From: Bradyrhizobium sp. AS23.2
Lineage (GTDB): Bacteria > Pseudomonadota > Alphaproteobacteria > Rhizobiales > Xanthobacteraceae
Assembly (NCBI RefSeq): GCF_001908185.1
Contig: NZ_LGHM01000097.1
Span: forward strand, 1-59,959
Reading direction: 5' to 3'
Length of the DNA stretch: 59,959 nt
The position numbers were made by a program, and so were the translations under genes. The notes beneath the pieces are model-generated. The model made no database searches, was not told the DNA's origin, and saw only the letters and a program-made list of their open reading frames with translations. Shown one piece after another: positions 25,594 through 35,700 of the stretch (positions within the stretch are counted from its first letter, which is position 1; every line of letters starts with the position of its first letter).

Positions 25594-25881
25594 ATGAAGC
25601 AGCCCTGCGTTTACATATTCGCCAATTGCCGCAATGGGACGATCTATGTTGGCGTCACTTCAAATCCGCCACGCCGCGCATTCGAGCATCGCGAGGGCTT
25701 GGTAAAGGGGTTCTCATCGAAGTACGGCTGCAAGCTCCTCGTCTGGTTTGAGCTGCACGCGACGATGACGGACGCGATTGCGCGCGAGAAGCAGATCAAG
25801 GGCGGAAGCCGGGCGAAGAAGCTTGCGTTGATCGAGAGCGTCAACCCGGACTGGGCGGATCTGTACGAGACGCTGATCTGA
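25594..25881 (+). CDS. GIY-YIG domain protein
   Basis: A 95-residue single-domain protein of the UPF0213/YhbQ type. The motif reads VYIFANCRNGTIYVGVTSNP (VYI-10x-YVG, a conservative change of YIG), followed by the Arg in PPRRAFEHREG and the Glu in AIAREKQIKGGSRAKKLALI. All catalytic positions appear present. Small GIY-YIG proteins of this class have DNA nuclease-like folds but mostly unknown roles. It is flanked by family A palindromes on both sides (25408-25491 and 25930-26016) and is otherwise isolated. Confidence 0.9.
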   Translation: MKQPCVYIFANCRNGTIYVGVTSNPPRRAFEHREGLVKGFSSKYGCKLLVWFELHATMTDAIAREKQIKGGSRAKKLALIESVNPDWADLYETLI

Positions 25882-25929
25882 GCGCCGGGAGAGCTGCGGC
25901 TGTTAGGCCCAACCAGCCGAGACCCGCTC

Positions 25930-26016
25930 CGTCATCGCGAGCGAAGCGAAGCAATCCAGAATCTTTCTGCGAAGGCGGTCTGGATTGCTTCGTCGCAAGG
26001 GCTCCTCGCAATGACG
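25930..26016. repeat. Family A palindrome, copy 7
   Basis: It begins CGTCATCGCGAGCGAAGCG and ends CCTCGCAATGACG. With copy 8 it occupies most of the 316-nt gap between the GIY-YIG and malonyl-CoA decarboxylase genes; the 80 nt between them show nothing recognisable. Confidence 0.9.
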
Positions 26017-26096
26017 GCGGAGGATGGCGTGGTCTGCGGGCGCCCGGCCTGCGGCGAACGATGGACTGGGGTAGCGTGAGGTGTAGCCCCATTCTC

Positions 26097-26177
26097 CGTC
26101 ATTGCGAGCGCAGCGAAGCAATCCAGAATTCTTTCCGCGGAGGCGGTCTGGATTGCTTCGCTGCGCTCGCAATGACG
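26097..26177. repeat. Family A palindrome, copy 8
   Basis: It begins CGTCATTGCGAGCGCAGCG and ends CGCTCGCAATGACG, 20 nt from the stop of the minus-strand decarboxylase gene. Confidence 0.9.
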
Positions 26178-26197
26178 ATGTGGCGCGAGCCGTCCCC

Positions 26198-27547
26198 TTA
26201 CGACAACCGCATATCCAGCAGCCGCCGCTCGCCCTTCAGCAACTTCTTCACCGCGCTCGAGGCCACGACCTCGCCGTCATTGGCGTAAGCTTCGTGATTC
26301 TTCTCGATGTCGTCGAGGCGGTAGAGGTAGTTGACCATGACGCCGGCGGACTCGCGCACGCCCTTCGGCGAGAGGTCGCCGAGCCAGTTTATGCGTTCGA
26401 GCCTCGCGCCGTTGCCGAGATGGAAGCGAGCGACGGAATCGATCAGCCGGCCCTTCGGCGTGCGGGCCTTCAGGAAATAGTACGCCGCGAGCGGCTCGAT
26501 CACGCTGCGCAGCTGCGCGGTCGCTTCCGCATTCTCGAACCACTTCGGCTCGTCGAGGCGCTTCAGCACCTCGCGATCCTCGTCCGACAGCGGCAGCTCC
26601 TTGTCCTGCTTCACCCAGGGCATGAGGCCCGGCACCGGCGACAGCGTCACGAACGTGTCGAGCTTCGGCGTTTCGCGGCGCAGCTCTTCCACCACCTGCT
26701 TGATCAGGAAGCTGCCGAAGGAGATGCCGCCAAGACCGCGCTGGGTGTTGGAGATCGAATAGAACACGGCGGTGCGCGCGCGCTCGATCGGCAGATGCTG
26801 GCGATCGACCGCGAGCAGCGGCGCGATTGCGCCGGGGATCGTCTCGGTCAGCGCCACCTCGACGAAGATCAGCGGTTCGTCCACCATCGCGGGATGGAAG
26901 AAGGCGTAGCAGCGGCGGTCGACCGGATCGATACGGCGGCGCAGATCGTCCCAGTCGCTGATCTCATGCACGGCTTCGTAACGGATGATCTTTTCGAGGA
27001 TGTTGGCCGGGGTCGACCAGTCAATCCTGCGCAGCACGAGAAACCCCCTGTTGAACCACGAAGAGAGAAGATGCGACACGTCGCGGTCGAGCGCGGCGAA
27101 ATCGGTGTGTCCGTTCATCATGCCGAGCAGGTCGGCGCGCATGCTGACGAGATCGCCGGTGCCGCCAGGCGCTCGGTTGAGACGACGGATCAGTTCCTGC
27201 CGCCGCGGCTCCGAGGCGAAGTGCAAAGAACTTGCGTCCTCGTCGGTCGGCTTGGCGCGCCATTTCTCGATCGCCTCGGCCAGACGTTCCCGGTCCGGGC
27301 CGAAATCGCGCACCAGTCCTTCGAAGAAGGCGCGGCGTCCTGCCGCATCCAACTCCTGGTAGATGTCGAGCACCTCACGCGCCATGGCAGTGCCCGAAGC
27401 TTCGCCACGGCCGGACAGCAGCGCACCGCAGAGCTCGATCAGCCCGTCGGCATCCTGCTTGGTATTAGCGGAATCCCCTCGGCGAAGCAGCGTGCGGCCG
27501 CGCTCGGAGATGGTGGCGAGCAGGTCGGAGAAGAAGGCGTTGGCCAT
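26198..27547 (-). CDS. Malonyl-CoA decarboxylase
   Basis: A 449-residue protein with the two-domain layout of malonyl-CoA decarboxylase: an N-terminal helical part to about residue 165, then a GNAT-like catalytic part. Typical segments are YAFFHPAMVDEPLIFVEVAL, VFYSISNTQRGLGGISFGSF (candidate catalytic Ser) and DSVARFHLGNGARLERINWL (candidate catalytic His). It converts malonyl-CoA to acetyl-CoA and CO2; in rhizobia this can be tied to malonate catabolism (MatA), but no matB or matC is nearby. It stands alone. Confidence 0.94.
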   Translation of the reverse strand: MANAFFSDLLATISERGRTLLRRGDSANTKQDADGLIELCGALLSGRGEASGTAMAREVLDIYQELDAAGRRAFFEGLVRDFGPDRERLAEAIEKWRAKPTDEDASSLHFASEPRRQELIRRLNRAPGGTGDLVSMRADLLGMMNGHTDFAALDRDVSHLLSSWFNRGFLVLRRIDWSTPANILEKIIRYEAVHEISDWDDLRRRIDPVDRRCYAFFHPAMVDEPLIFVEVALTETIPGAIAPLLAVDRQHLPIERARTAVFYSISNTQRGLGGISFGSFLIKQVVEELRRETPKLDTFVTLSPVPGLMPWVKQDKELPLSDEDREVLKRLDEPKWFENAEATAQLRSVIEPLAAYYFLKARTPKGRLIDSVARFHLGNGARLERINWLGDLSPKGVRESAGVMVNYLYRLDDIEKNHEAYANDGEVVASSAVKKLLKGERRLLDMRLS

Positions 27548-27692
27548 CTGGGCTTTTCGATTCCGGTTTGTGCGCTGCGGAAGCTTACACGGGATTTAGG
27601 CAGATGCCGATCACAATCAAGCGCAAGAGTTTGGCATCTTTAGTTGGGTCGTATTGAGTCAGGCGTGCTCGGCTATGCGCCCCAAGAAGGCT

Positions 27693-27811
27693 GTCATGCC
27701 CCGTGCAGGAGGGGCATCCAGTACGCCGCGGCCCATCGGATCAATCACGGCCGTCTCGGAGTACTGGATTGCCCGCCCCAGTGCGCAATTGCGCACAAGG
27801 CGGGCAATGAC
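27693..27811. repeat. Family F palindromic repeat
   Basis: It begins GTCATGCCCCGTGCAGG and ends GGCGGGCAATGAC, with inner arms ATCCAGTAC/GTACTGGAT and a perfect GTGCGCAATTGCGCAC. It lies between the decarboxylase promoter side and the AraC stop, and may be the AraC gene's terminator. Confidence 0.8.
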
Positions 27812-27824
27812 ACCGAGGGTGGAG

Positions 27825-28631
27825 CTACGTCTTCCCCGCAAACTCCGTCGGCGTCCGCCCCGTCACCTGACGGAACGCTGCGGAGAACGCCGGCACGCTG
27901 GCATAGCCGAGCTGGGTGGCGAGCTGTTTCACGGACACATTCGCATCCGTGGACAGCCGCTGGATCGCTGCCGCGATGCGGGCGCGCTGGCACCAGCTCT
28001 TGAAGCTCAGTTGCGTCTCGGTCGAGAACAACCGCGACAGCGTGCGCGCCGAGGTTCCGACCTCGCGTGCCAGCGTGTCTATGTCGTGCAGGCCGGTGGG
28101 ATCGTCGAGCACGATCATGGCGGCGCGCCGGCAGCGCGGCTCGCGCGGCAGCGGCACGAAGGTCGCGGAATCCTCGGCCTGGTGCAATTCCAGCATCACC
28201 AGACGAACCAGCAGCTCGGTGCGCTCCTCGGTATTGCGTACATCGAACAGCGCCAGGATCGCCTGGTGCAGCAGCGGCGACACCCGCACCACGAACTCCT
28301 TGGTCAGGCCCTCGTCGCGCTGCTCGCGTTTGAGCCACGGCAGGTCGAAATAGAGCGTGCGCATCTCGATGTCGGCGAGCACATCGATGGCGTGCTCGAG
28401 CCCGGCGGGTACCCAGACGGCGCGGTCCGGCGGCACCAGCCAGCGCCCCTTGGGCGTGGTCACCTGCATGGTGCCGCGGGCTGCATAGACGAGCTGCGCC
28501 TCGCGGTGCATGTGCGGATCAAGCCGCAGGCCCTTGGGATAGTCGCGCGCGACCAGGTGCACGCCCGCGGTCGAGCGGTGGTTGCCCCGGACCTCCCGGA
28601 TTGGCGTTTCGACGACAGTCATTGGCAGCAT
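27825..28631 (-). CDS. AraC family regulator with cupin sensor domain
   Basis: A 268-residue protein. The N-terminal cupin part (about residues 15-110) holds DPHMHREAQLVYAARGTMQV and VPPDRAVWVPAGLEHAI. The C-terminal double helix-turn-helix has DIDTLAREVGTSARTLSRLF and VKQLATQLGYASVPAFSAAF, ending RQVTGRTPTEFAGK. It is divergent from an MFS transporter gene with only 50 nt between starts, so it very likely controls that transporter. The start is either 28631 or the ATG three codons later. Confidence 0.9.
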   Translation of the reverse strand: MLPMTVVETPIREVRGNHRSTAGVHLVARDYPKGLRLDPHMHREAQLVYAARGTMQVTTPKGRWLVPPDRAVWVPAGLEHAIDVLADIEMRTLYFDLPWLKREQRDEGLTKEFVVRVSPLLHQAILALFDVRNTEERTELLVRLVMLELHQAEDSATFVPLPREPRCRRAAMIVLDDPTGLHDIDTLAREVGTSARTLSRLFSTETQLSFKSWCQRARIAAAIQRLSTDANVSVKQLATQLGYASVPAFSAAFRQVTGRTPTEFAGKT

Positions 28632-28681
28632 CCCGTCATGGCCAGGACATATAACTCATTTCGGAGCAGGAGAGGATTCGT
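28632..28681. promoter_or_regulatory. Shared divergent promoter, AraC/MFS
   Basis: The 50-nt gap must hold at least part of both promoters and the AraC site. AGGAGAGGATTC just before 28682 is the MFS ribosome site. No clear direct repeat is visible. Confidence 0.45.
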
Positions 28682-29854
28682 ATGAACAGCCCCGGTCGGG
28701 TGATCAGTTTCGTCAACGCAGGCCACTTCATCGATCATTATTCGATGCTGGTCTTTGCGGCCGCCGTGATCATCATGGGGCCGGCGCTCGGCATGGCCTA
28801 TTCGGAACTGCTGCCCTATGCGACGCCGGGCTTCGTCGCCTTCGGCGCCGGCTCGCTGCTCACCGGCTGGCTCGGGGACCGCTGGAGCCGCCGCCACATG
28901 ATGCTGATCTTCTTCATCGGCATCGGCCTGTCCATGATCTCGGTCGGCTTCGTCCAGACCCCGGCGCAGCTCGGCGCCGCGCTGCTCGCGATCGGCATCT
29001 TCGCCTCGATCTATCACCCTGTCGGCACCGCGATGATCGTGTCCTATGCCGACAGGCTCGGCCGCGAGATGGGTCTGAACGGCGTCTGGGGCAATCTCGG
29101 CGTCGCCTCGTCCGCGCTGGTCACCGGTGTGATCGGCCAATATCTCGGCTGGCGGTTTGCCTTCATCGTTCCCGGCATCGTCACCATCCTGATCGGCATC
29201 GCCTTTGCGATGACCGTCGTGCACGAGGATCGCAAGGGCTCGAAGCAGGCGGCGGCGCAGGCGCGGGTAGCCAAGCAGGACATGTGGCGCGTGATCCTGT
29301 CGCTGCTGATCGTCGTGATCGCGATCTCGACGACGTTCAACGCCGTCACCGTGGCGCTGCCGAAGCTGTTCGCGGAGCGGCTTGCCGATCTGACCAAGAG
29401 CCCGGCACTCCTCGGCGTCATCGCGGCCTGCGTCTATGTGTTCGGCGCGATGACCCAGTACACCATCGGCCGGCTGCTCGACCGCTACTCCCTGAAGACG
29501 GTGGCGCTGCCGCTGTCCTTCATGTTGGCGCCGTTCCTGTATCTCGCCGCGAGCCTGTCCAATCTGCCGCTGATCGTGGTCTCGATCGGCATCGTCATGG
29601 GTGCGTTCGGGCAGGTCACGGTGAACGACGCCATGGTCGGCAAATACACCACCGAAGAATGGCGCTCGCGCGCCTATGCGGTGCGTTATTTCGTCGGCTT
29701 CACCGCGGCGGGCGCGTCGGTCGGCCTGGTCGCCTGGCTCTACGAGCAGGGTGGCTTCGTCACCATGCTCCACGCCTTTGCCGGTCTCGGCCTGCTGGCG
29801 ATCGCGGCTGCGATCATCCTGCCGCGCGAAATCAGGACCCCGGCCGCGGCCTAA
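28682..29854 (+). CDS. MFS transporter
   Basis: A 390-residue protein with about 12 transmembrane helices. The MFS motif between helices 2 and 3 is GWLGDRWSRRHMM. The N terminus (NAGHFIDHYSMLVFAAAVI) and YHPVGTAMIVSYADRLGREM resemble the fosmidomycin-resistance-like branch. It is an inner-membrane exporter or importer of unknown substrate. The ribosome site GGAGAGG is 6-12 nt before the ATG. It is probably regulated by the adjacent divergent AraC protein. Confidence 0.92.
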   Translation: MNSPGRVISFVNAGHFIDHYSMLVFAAAVIIMGPALGMAYSELLPYATPGFVAFGAGSLLTGWLGDRWSRRHMMLIFFIGIGLSMISVGFVQTPAQLGAALLAIGIFASIYHPVGTAMIVSYADRLGREMGLNGVWGNLGVASSALVTGVIGQYLGWRFAFIVPGIVTILIGIAFAMTVVHEDRKGSKQAAAQARVAKQDMWRVILSLLIVVIAISTTFNAVTVALPKLFAERLADLTKSPALLGVIAACVYVFGAMTQYTIGRLLDRYSLKTVALPLSFMLAPFLYLAASLSNLPLIVVSIGIVMGAFGQVTVNDAMVGKYTTEEWRSRAYAVRYFVGFTAAGASVGLVAWLYEQGGFVTMLHAFAGLGLLAIAAAIILPREIRTPAAA

Positions 29855-29864
29855 CGGCAGTGTT

Positions 29865-30036
29865 CTCGTGTCCCGGACAAGCTGCAACGCGCATAGCGCG
29901 TCGAAGACGCGCGTGAACGCGCTTATGGCGTTGCGGCGCAGAGCCGGGACCCAGAGGCTGCGAATTCCCGTGTCGCATGGGCTCCGGCTCTGCAGCGCAC
30001 CGCCGAAGTGGCGCTGCGCTGCGTCCGGGGCACGAG
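29865..30036. repeat. Family B palindromic repeat, copy 1 (long form)
   Basis: It begins CTCGTGTCCCGGACAAGC and ends GCGTCCGGGGCACGAG, with internal arms GCAGAGCCGGGACCC and GGCTCCGGCTCTGC. It starts 11 nt after the MFS stop. An internal CGCGCATAGCGCG segment makes it longer than the other copies. Confidence 0.85.
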
Positions 30037-30064
30037 CGGGTGTAAGGCCGGGACTCTCTCCACT

Positions 30065-30180
30065 CGTCATTGCGAGCCAACGGGTCCGCGCATAGCGCGG
30101 CCCGATGACAGGCTCCACGAAGCAATCCAAAATCTTCCCGCGGAGGGACTCTGGATTGCTTCGCTACGCTCGCAATGACG
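30065..30180. repeat. Family A palindrome, copy 9 (long variant)
   Basis: It begins CGTCATTGCGAGCCAACGG and ends CTCGCAATGACG. The left arm carries about 40 extra bases that include CCGCGCATAGCGCGG, itself palindromic. Confidence 0.85.
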
Positions 30181-30439
30181 AAGGATGGGGAGGTAGGTCG
30201 CGCATGCAACCCATGATGCCATTGTGCCGGTGTTTTGCCCGACGTGTCAAACGTCGGTGCGGCTCAAAACCCCAACGCCGCCAGTGCCGCTCTACTGTGC
30301 ATGGGGTTGTTTTCGACTTTTTTGTTGAAGCGCCCTTGGCCCCGCCGCGGAAGTCGGGAACTCCCTCCACCGCCCGCGGGTTCTACCCCCTGTGGCCTCG
30401 GCACTTCGCCGGGGCAGATGAAGGGGGAAAGACACCTGC
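30181..30439. other. Leader region of the antiporter gene, no gene seen
   Basis: I see no convincing coding sequence here. A T-rich run (GTTTTCGACTTTTTTG near 30309-30324) and a purine-rich GAAGGGGGAAAG before the antiporter ATG are the only landmarks. Confidence 0.4.
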
Positions 30440-32722
30440 ATGCAGTGGAGCCTGCTCCGACCGGTCGGCCTTGTCCCCGCGGTGCTTGTCCTCACCACCA
30501 TTGCGGCCAGCGCCGAGGGCGGCAAACCGGCAGCGCCGTCCGAGTTCCTCCTGCTGGCGCAGATCGTGCTGCTGATCGCCGTCGGCCGCGGCCTCGGCGA
30601 GATCATGCAGCGCATCGGCCAGCCCTCGGTGATCGGCGAATTGCTCGCCGGCATCCTGCTCGGCCCGTCGCTGTTCGGCTGGATCTGGCCTGAAGCGCAG
30701 CAGGCGATCTTCCCCCGGACGCCCGAGCAGAAGGCGATGATCGACGGTATCGCCCAGTTCGGCATCCTTCTTCTGTTGCTGCTCACCGGCATGGAGACCG
30801 ATCCCAAGCTGGTCAGGAAGATCGGCAAGCCGGCGATCGCGATCTCGATCGCCGGCATCGTTGTTCCCTTCGCGTGCGGCTTCGCGCTCGGCGAGTTCCT
30901 TCCCGATGCGCTCCTGCCCAATCCGCAACAGCGCCTGGTGGCCTCGCTGTTCATGGGCACGGCGCTGTCGATCTCCTCGGTGAAGATCGTCGCGGTGGTC
31001 GTGCGCGAGATGAATTTCATGCGCCGCAATGTCGGGCAGATCATCGTCGCCACGGCTGTCATCGACGACACCATCGGCTGGATCATCATCGCGGTCATCT
31101 TCAGCCTCGCCTCGCAAGGCACGCTGGATGTCGCCTCGGTGGCGAAAGCCGTGCTGGGCACGCTCGCCTTCTTCGCCATCAGCGTCACCATCGGCCGCCG
31201 GCTGGTGTTCCTGCTCATCCGCTGGGCCAACGACTATCTCGTCAGCACCGCGCCTGTGATCACGGTGATCCTGCTGCTGATGGGCACGATGGCGCTGATC
31301 ACGCATCTGATCGGCGTGCACACCGTGCTGGGTGCCTTCGTCGCCGGCATTCTGGTCGGGCAGTCCCCGATCCTGACAAGGCAGATCGACGAACGCCTGC
31401 GCGGGCTGATCTCGAGCTTCTTCATGCCGGTGTTCTTCGGTCTCGCGGGGTTGAGCGCCGATCTGTCGGTGCTTCGTGATCCCAATCTCCTGATGCTCAC
31501 CGGCCTGCTGGTCGTGATCGCTAGCGTCGGCAAGTTCGGCGGCGCCTTTGTCGGCGGCACAGTGGGCGGCTTGAGTTATCGGGAGTCGCTGGCGCTCGCG
31601 AGCGGGATGAACGCGCGCGGCTCGACCGAGGTCATCATTGCGACCATCGGTCTGTCCATCGGCGTGCTCAGCCAGAACTTGTTCACGATGATCGTGACCA
31701 TGGCGATCGTGACCACGATAGCGATGCCGCCGATGCTGCGCGCGACCCTCGCAAAGCTGCCGATGAGCAGGGAGGAGAAGGAACGTCTGGAGCGGGAAGA
31801 ATTCGAGAGGCGCGGCTTTGTGGCCAATCTCGAACGTCCGCTGCTGGTGGTGGACGAGAGCGTGAATGCCACCTTCGCCGCACACATTGCGGGGCTGATC
31901 GCCGGCATGCGCGGCCTGCCGATCACGGTGCTGCACATCGGCAAATGCGCCGGGGAGCAGGAGAAGGGGCGTGACGAGGAGAAGGGGCGTGACGAGGAGG
32001 AGAGCCACGAGACCGTGGTGAAGAAGGCAGCCAATACGGTGATCGGCAATGGCGACGACGCTGGCGGCGTCGATGTGGTCGCCCGGGCGAGGCGAACGGA
32101 GCTCGGCAAAGCGATCGCTGATGAGGCGCGCAAGGGCTTTGATCTCCTCGTCGTCGGCGTCGACAAGGTCGCCGCGACCAAGGATCGTTTCGACCGGAGG
32201 ATCGAGGACATCTCCGCAAAATTCGAAGGACCGCTTGCGATCGTGGCGGCCAAGGGAAAACATCTGAAGCAGCCGGTGCCCGACGCCCTCAACATCCTCG
32301 TCCCGGTCTCGGGCAGCGGCGTCTCCAAGCGCGGCGCCGAGGTCGCGGTCGCGCTCGCGCAGGCCGGATCAGGCTCGCTCCGTGTGATCTATGTGACGAC
32401 GACGCGCGACAAGGGCGCGCGGCGCGGCGCCTCCCGCGGGCTGAGCCAGGAGGCAGGCATTCTCAAGGATGCCAGCGATCTCGCCGCCCGCTATGAGGTC
32501 GACATCACCACGACGCTGCGCGTGAACCGGGCGCCGGAGGCGGCGATCCTGCGCGAGATCGACACCACCGATGTCGATCTGGTGGTCATGGGCGTCGACC
32601 GCATCCAGGGAGATTACTTTTCCTTCGGTGGCGTCGCAGATGCCGTGCTGCGGCAGTCGAAGGTCTCGGTGCTCCTTGTGTCGAGCGGAGAAGCGCGGCA
32701 GGCGTCCGCGCAGAAGGCTTAA
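30440..32722 (+). CDS. CPA2 cation:proton antiporter with universal-stress-like tail
   Basis: A 760-residue protein. A likely signal-type first helix is followed by the Kef/CPA2 membrane domain (about residues 30-430) with QPSVIGELLAGILLGPSLFG, TAVIDDTIGWIIIAVIFSLA, HLIGVHTVLGAFVAGILVGQ and ASGMNARGSTEVIIATIGLS. The tail holds two UspA-like modules: the first around RPLLVVDESVNATFAAHIAG, the second from LNILVPVSGSGVSKRGAEVA to VDLVVMGVDRIQGD. No RCK/TrkA-N domain is visible. It probably exchanges Na+ or K+ for H+ in the inner membrane, with the tail as sensor. An 18-bp perfect tandem repeat at 31961-31996 encodes EKGRDE twice in the first module. Confidence 0.92.
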   Translation: MQWSLLRPVGLVPAVLVLTTIAASAEGGKPAAPSEFLLLAQIVLLIAVGRGLGEIMQRIGQPSVIGELLAGILLGPSLFGWIWPEAQQAIFPRTPEQKAMIDGIAQFGILLLLLLTGMETDPKLVRKIGKPAIAISIAGIVVPFACGFALGEFLPDALLPNPQQRLVASLFMGTALSISSVKIVAVVVREMNFMRRNVGQIIVATAVIDDTIGWIIIAVIFSLASQGTLDVASVAKAVLGTLAFFAISVTIGRRLVFLLIRWANDYLVSTAPVITVILLLMGTMALITHLIGVHTVLGAFVAGILVGQSPILTRQIDERLRGLISSFFMPVFFGLAGLSADLSVLRDPNLLMLTGLLVVIASVGKFGGAFVGGTVGGLSYRESLALASGMNARGSTEVIIATIGLSIGVLSQNLFTMIVTMAIVTTIAMPPMLRATLAKLPMSREEKERLEREEFERRGFVANLERPLLVVDESVNATFAAHIAGLIAGMRGLPITVLHIGKCAGEQEKGRDEEKGRDEEESHETVVKKAANTVIGNGDDAGGVDVVARARRTELGKAIADEARKGFDLLVVGVDKVAATKDRFDRRIEDISAKFEGPLAIVAAKGKHLKQPVPDALNILVPVSGSGVSKRGAEVAVALAQAGSGSLRVIYVTTTRDKGARRGASRGLSQEAGILKDASDLAARYEVDITTTLRVNRAPEAAILREIDTTDVDLVVMGVDRIQGDYFSFGGVADAVLRQSKVSVLLVSSGEARQASAQKA
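31961..31996 (+). repeat. 18-bp coding tandem repeat
   Basis: GAGAAGGGGCGTGACGAG occurs twice head to tail, followed by GAGGAG. It keeps the reading frame and adds charged residues within the antiporter's first stress-like module. Confidence 0.9.
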
Positions 32723-35700
32723 GGTTTCACCTCCGCGGCCGGCTGCGCCGCCGGCGGCGTCTTTTTTGTTGCGCGCCAGTTCTCGAAGCGCTGCACCACC
32801 ACGAAGAAGGCCGGCACGAACAGCACCGCGAGGCAGGTCGAGGCCAGCATGCCCGAGAACACGGTGATGCCGATCGACTTGCGCGCGCTGGCGCCGGCGC
32901 CGGTCGCAATCACCAGCGGCACCACGCCGAGGATGAAGGCGAACGACGTCATCAAGATCGGGCGGAAGCGGGCGCGCGCGGCCTCGATCGCGGATTCCAT
33001 GATCGGCTTGCCGTCGCGGCCGTGCAACTCGAGCCCGACCTCGACGATCAGGATGGCGTTCTTGGCCGACAGCGCGATCAGCAGGATCAGGCCGATCTGG
33101 CAATAGAGGTTGTTGTCGATCTTGAGCGCGTTGAGGACCAGCATTGGTCCGATCAGCGACAGCGGCACGGCGAGGATCACCGAGATCGGGGCGTACCAGC
33201 TCTCATACTGTCCGGCGAGCACCAGATAGACCAGCAGCATCGCAAGGCCGAACACCCAGTAGATCTGGTTGGAGACGGCCTTCTCCTGATAGGACATCGC
33301 GGTCCATTCAAAGCCGGTGCCCGGCGGCAGCGTCTTGTCCGCGACCTCCTCCATCAGTTTCAGCGACTGGCCGGACGAATAGCCCTGCGCGGGGAGGCCG
33401 ACGATGGTTGAGGATGGATAGAGGTTGTAGAGGCTGATCAGCGACGGGCCGGTGGCCGGCGTGATCGTGGCGACGGTGCCGATCGGGATCATGTCGCCGT
33501 TCTGGTTGCGCACCATCATGTTGGCGATGTCGCGCTCGGTGACGCGGAATGACGGATCGGCCTGGGTATAGACCTGGAACACGCGTCCGAACTTGTTGAA
33601 CTGGTTGACGTAGGACGAGCCGAGATAGGTCGACAGCGCCGCGAACACCTGGTCTGTCGTCACGTGCAGGGTCTGGGTCTTGATACGGTCGATCTCGACG
33701 TTGAATTGCGGCACCGACGAGCGGAACGAGGACTGGACGCGCTGCAGCGCGCTCTGACTCTCGGCGTTGGAGACCATCGCGCCCGTGATCGCCTGGAGCT
33801 TGGCGAAATCGCTGTTGCCGTCGCGCAGCTCGACCTGCATCGAGAAGCCGGCCGCGTTGCCGATACCCTGGATCGGCGGCGGTGGCAGCACTACGGTGCG
33901 CGCTTCCATGATGGTCGCGACCCTGTCGTTGAGCCCGTACACCAGCGAGCGCAGGTCTTCGCCTTTGCCGCGCGAGTCCCAGTCTTTCAGGATGATGTAG
34001 GCAACGCCGGCATTGGCCAGGCTGGCGCTGTTGTCGAGCGCGGAGATGCCGGCAATGGTGATGACCTGCTGAACGCCCGGCGTGTCCTTGATGAGATCGG
34101 CGGCCCTGTCGAGCACCGTCTGGGTCCGCTCGAGCGAGGCGCCGTCGGGCAGCTGCACGGCGGCGATCAGGTAGCCCTGGTCCTCGATCGGCAGGAAGCC
34201 GGTCGGTACCCGCGACAGGCCGTAGCCGCCGATCCCGATCAACACCAGTGCGATTGCGACCGAGACGGTGGCGTTCCGGACCAGGAAGCCGATCAGCCGG
34301 ATGTAGCCGCGCTCGACGCGGTCATAGACGGCGTTGAAGCCGCGGTAGAAGAAATTGCGTTGCTCCGGCGGCACCGCCGGTCGCAGCCAGAGCGCGCACT
34401 GCGTGGGCTTCAGCGTGGCGGCGTTGATCGCGGACAGCAGCGCGGTCGCCGCGATCACCAGCGCGAATTGCGAATAGATGCGCCCCGTGAGGCCGGCGAG
34501 GAACGAGGCCGGCAGGAACACCGAGATCAGAACCAGGGTGATGCCGACGATCGGCGCGAACAGCTGGTCCATCGCCTTGATCGCGGCGTCGTGGCCGTTC
34601 ATGCCCTGCTCGATGTTGTGGGCGGCGCCCTCGACCACGACGATTGCGTCGTCGACGACGATGCCGATCGCGAGCACGATCGCGAACAAGGTCGACATGT
34701 TGATGGTGAAGCCGAGCGCCGCCATCGCGGCGAACGCGCCGATGATGGTCACCGGCACGGTGGTCGCCGGCACCAGCATCGCGCGCCAGTCCTGCAGGAA
34801 CACCAGGATCACGACCAGCACGAGCAGGCCGGCCTCGATCAAGGTCATGTAGACCTCGTGCACCGAGGCCTGCACGAACTTCGTGGTGTCGAACGGCGTG
34901 TCGTACTTGATGCCTTGCGGAAAGGCCTTTGCGAGTTCCGCCATCTTCTTCTCGACGGCCTGCTCGACCTGAAGCGCGTTGGCGCCGGGCGACTGGAACA
35001 CGCCGATGCCGGTGGCCGGCTGCTTGTTCAGCGAGAAGATCTGGCTGTAAGTCTGCGCGCCCAGTTCGACCCAGCCGACGTCGCGCACGCGCGTGACGTC
35101 GCCGCTGGTGCCGGTCTTGACGATGATGTTCTCGAACTGTGTGGTGTCGTCGAGCCGGCCGTTGACATTGAGCGTGTACTGGAACGCCTGTCCCGGCGGT
35201 GTCGGTGGCGCGCCGACCTGGCCGGCCGAGACCTGCTGGCTCTGCTGCTGGATGGCCTGGATGACGTCCTGCGGGACGAGGTCACGGACCTGCAGCTTGT
35301 TGGGATCGAGCCACACCCGCATCGAATACTGTCCGGCGCCGAACACAGTGACGTTGCCGACGCCCGGCAGGCGGGAGAGCTCATCGCGGATGTTGATGGT
35401 GGCGTAGTTGCTCAAGTAGAGACTGTCGTACGACGAGTCCGGCGAGGTCAGCGTCACGAACAGCAGAATCGATGTCGACCGCTTCTGCACGGTAACGCCC
35501 TGGTTCTGCACGGACGCGGGCAGTTGTGATAGCGCGCTGGAGACGCGGTTCTGCACCAGCACCTGCGCGAAGTTGAGATCGGTGCCGATCTTGAAGGTCA
35601 CCGTCAGCGTATAGGTGCCGTCGGAGCCGCTGTAGGACTGCATGTAGAGCATGTCCTCGACGCCGTTGACCTGCTGCTCGATCGGCAGCGCCACGGTGTC

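Noticed and set aside
24080..26177. Regularly recurring repeats considered as a CRISPR array
   Set aside because: The copies are long imperfect palindromes separated by whole genes; there are no short direct repeats with uniform spacers and no cas genes.
30105..30693. Overlapping open frames before the antiporter
   Set aside because: They start in a family A repeat and overlap the antiporter in other frames; no domain or ribosome site.
33664..35529. 621-codon open frame opposite the RND permease
   Set aside because: Antisense shadow of a highly conserved gene, with His/Asp/Arg-rich content and no motif.
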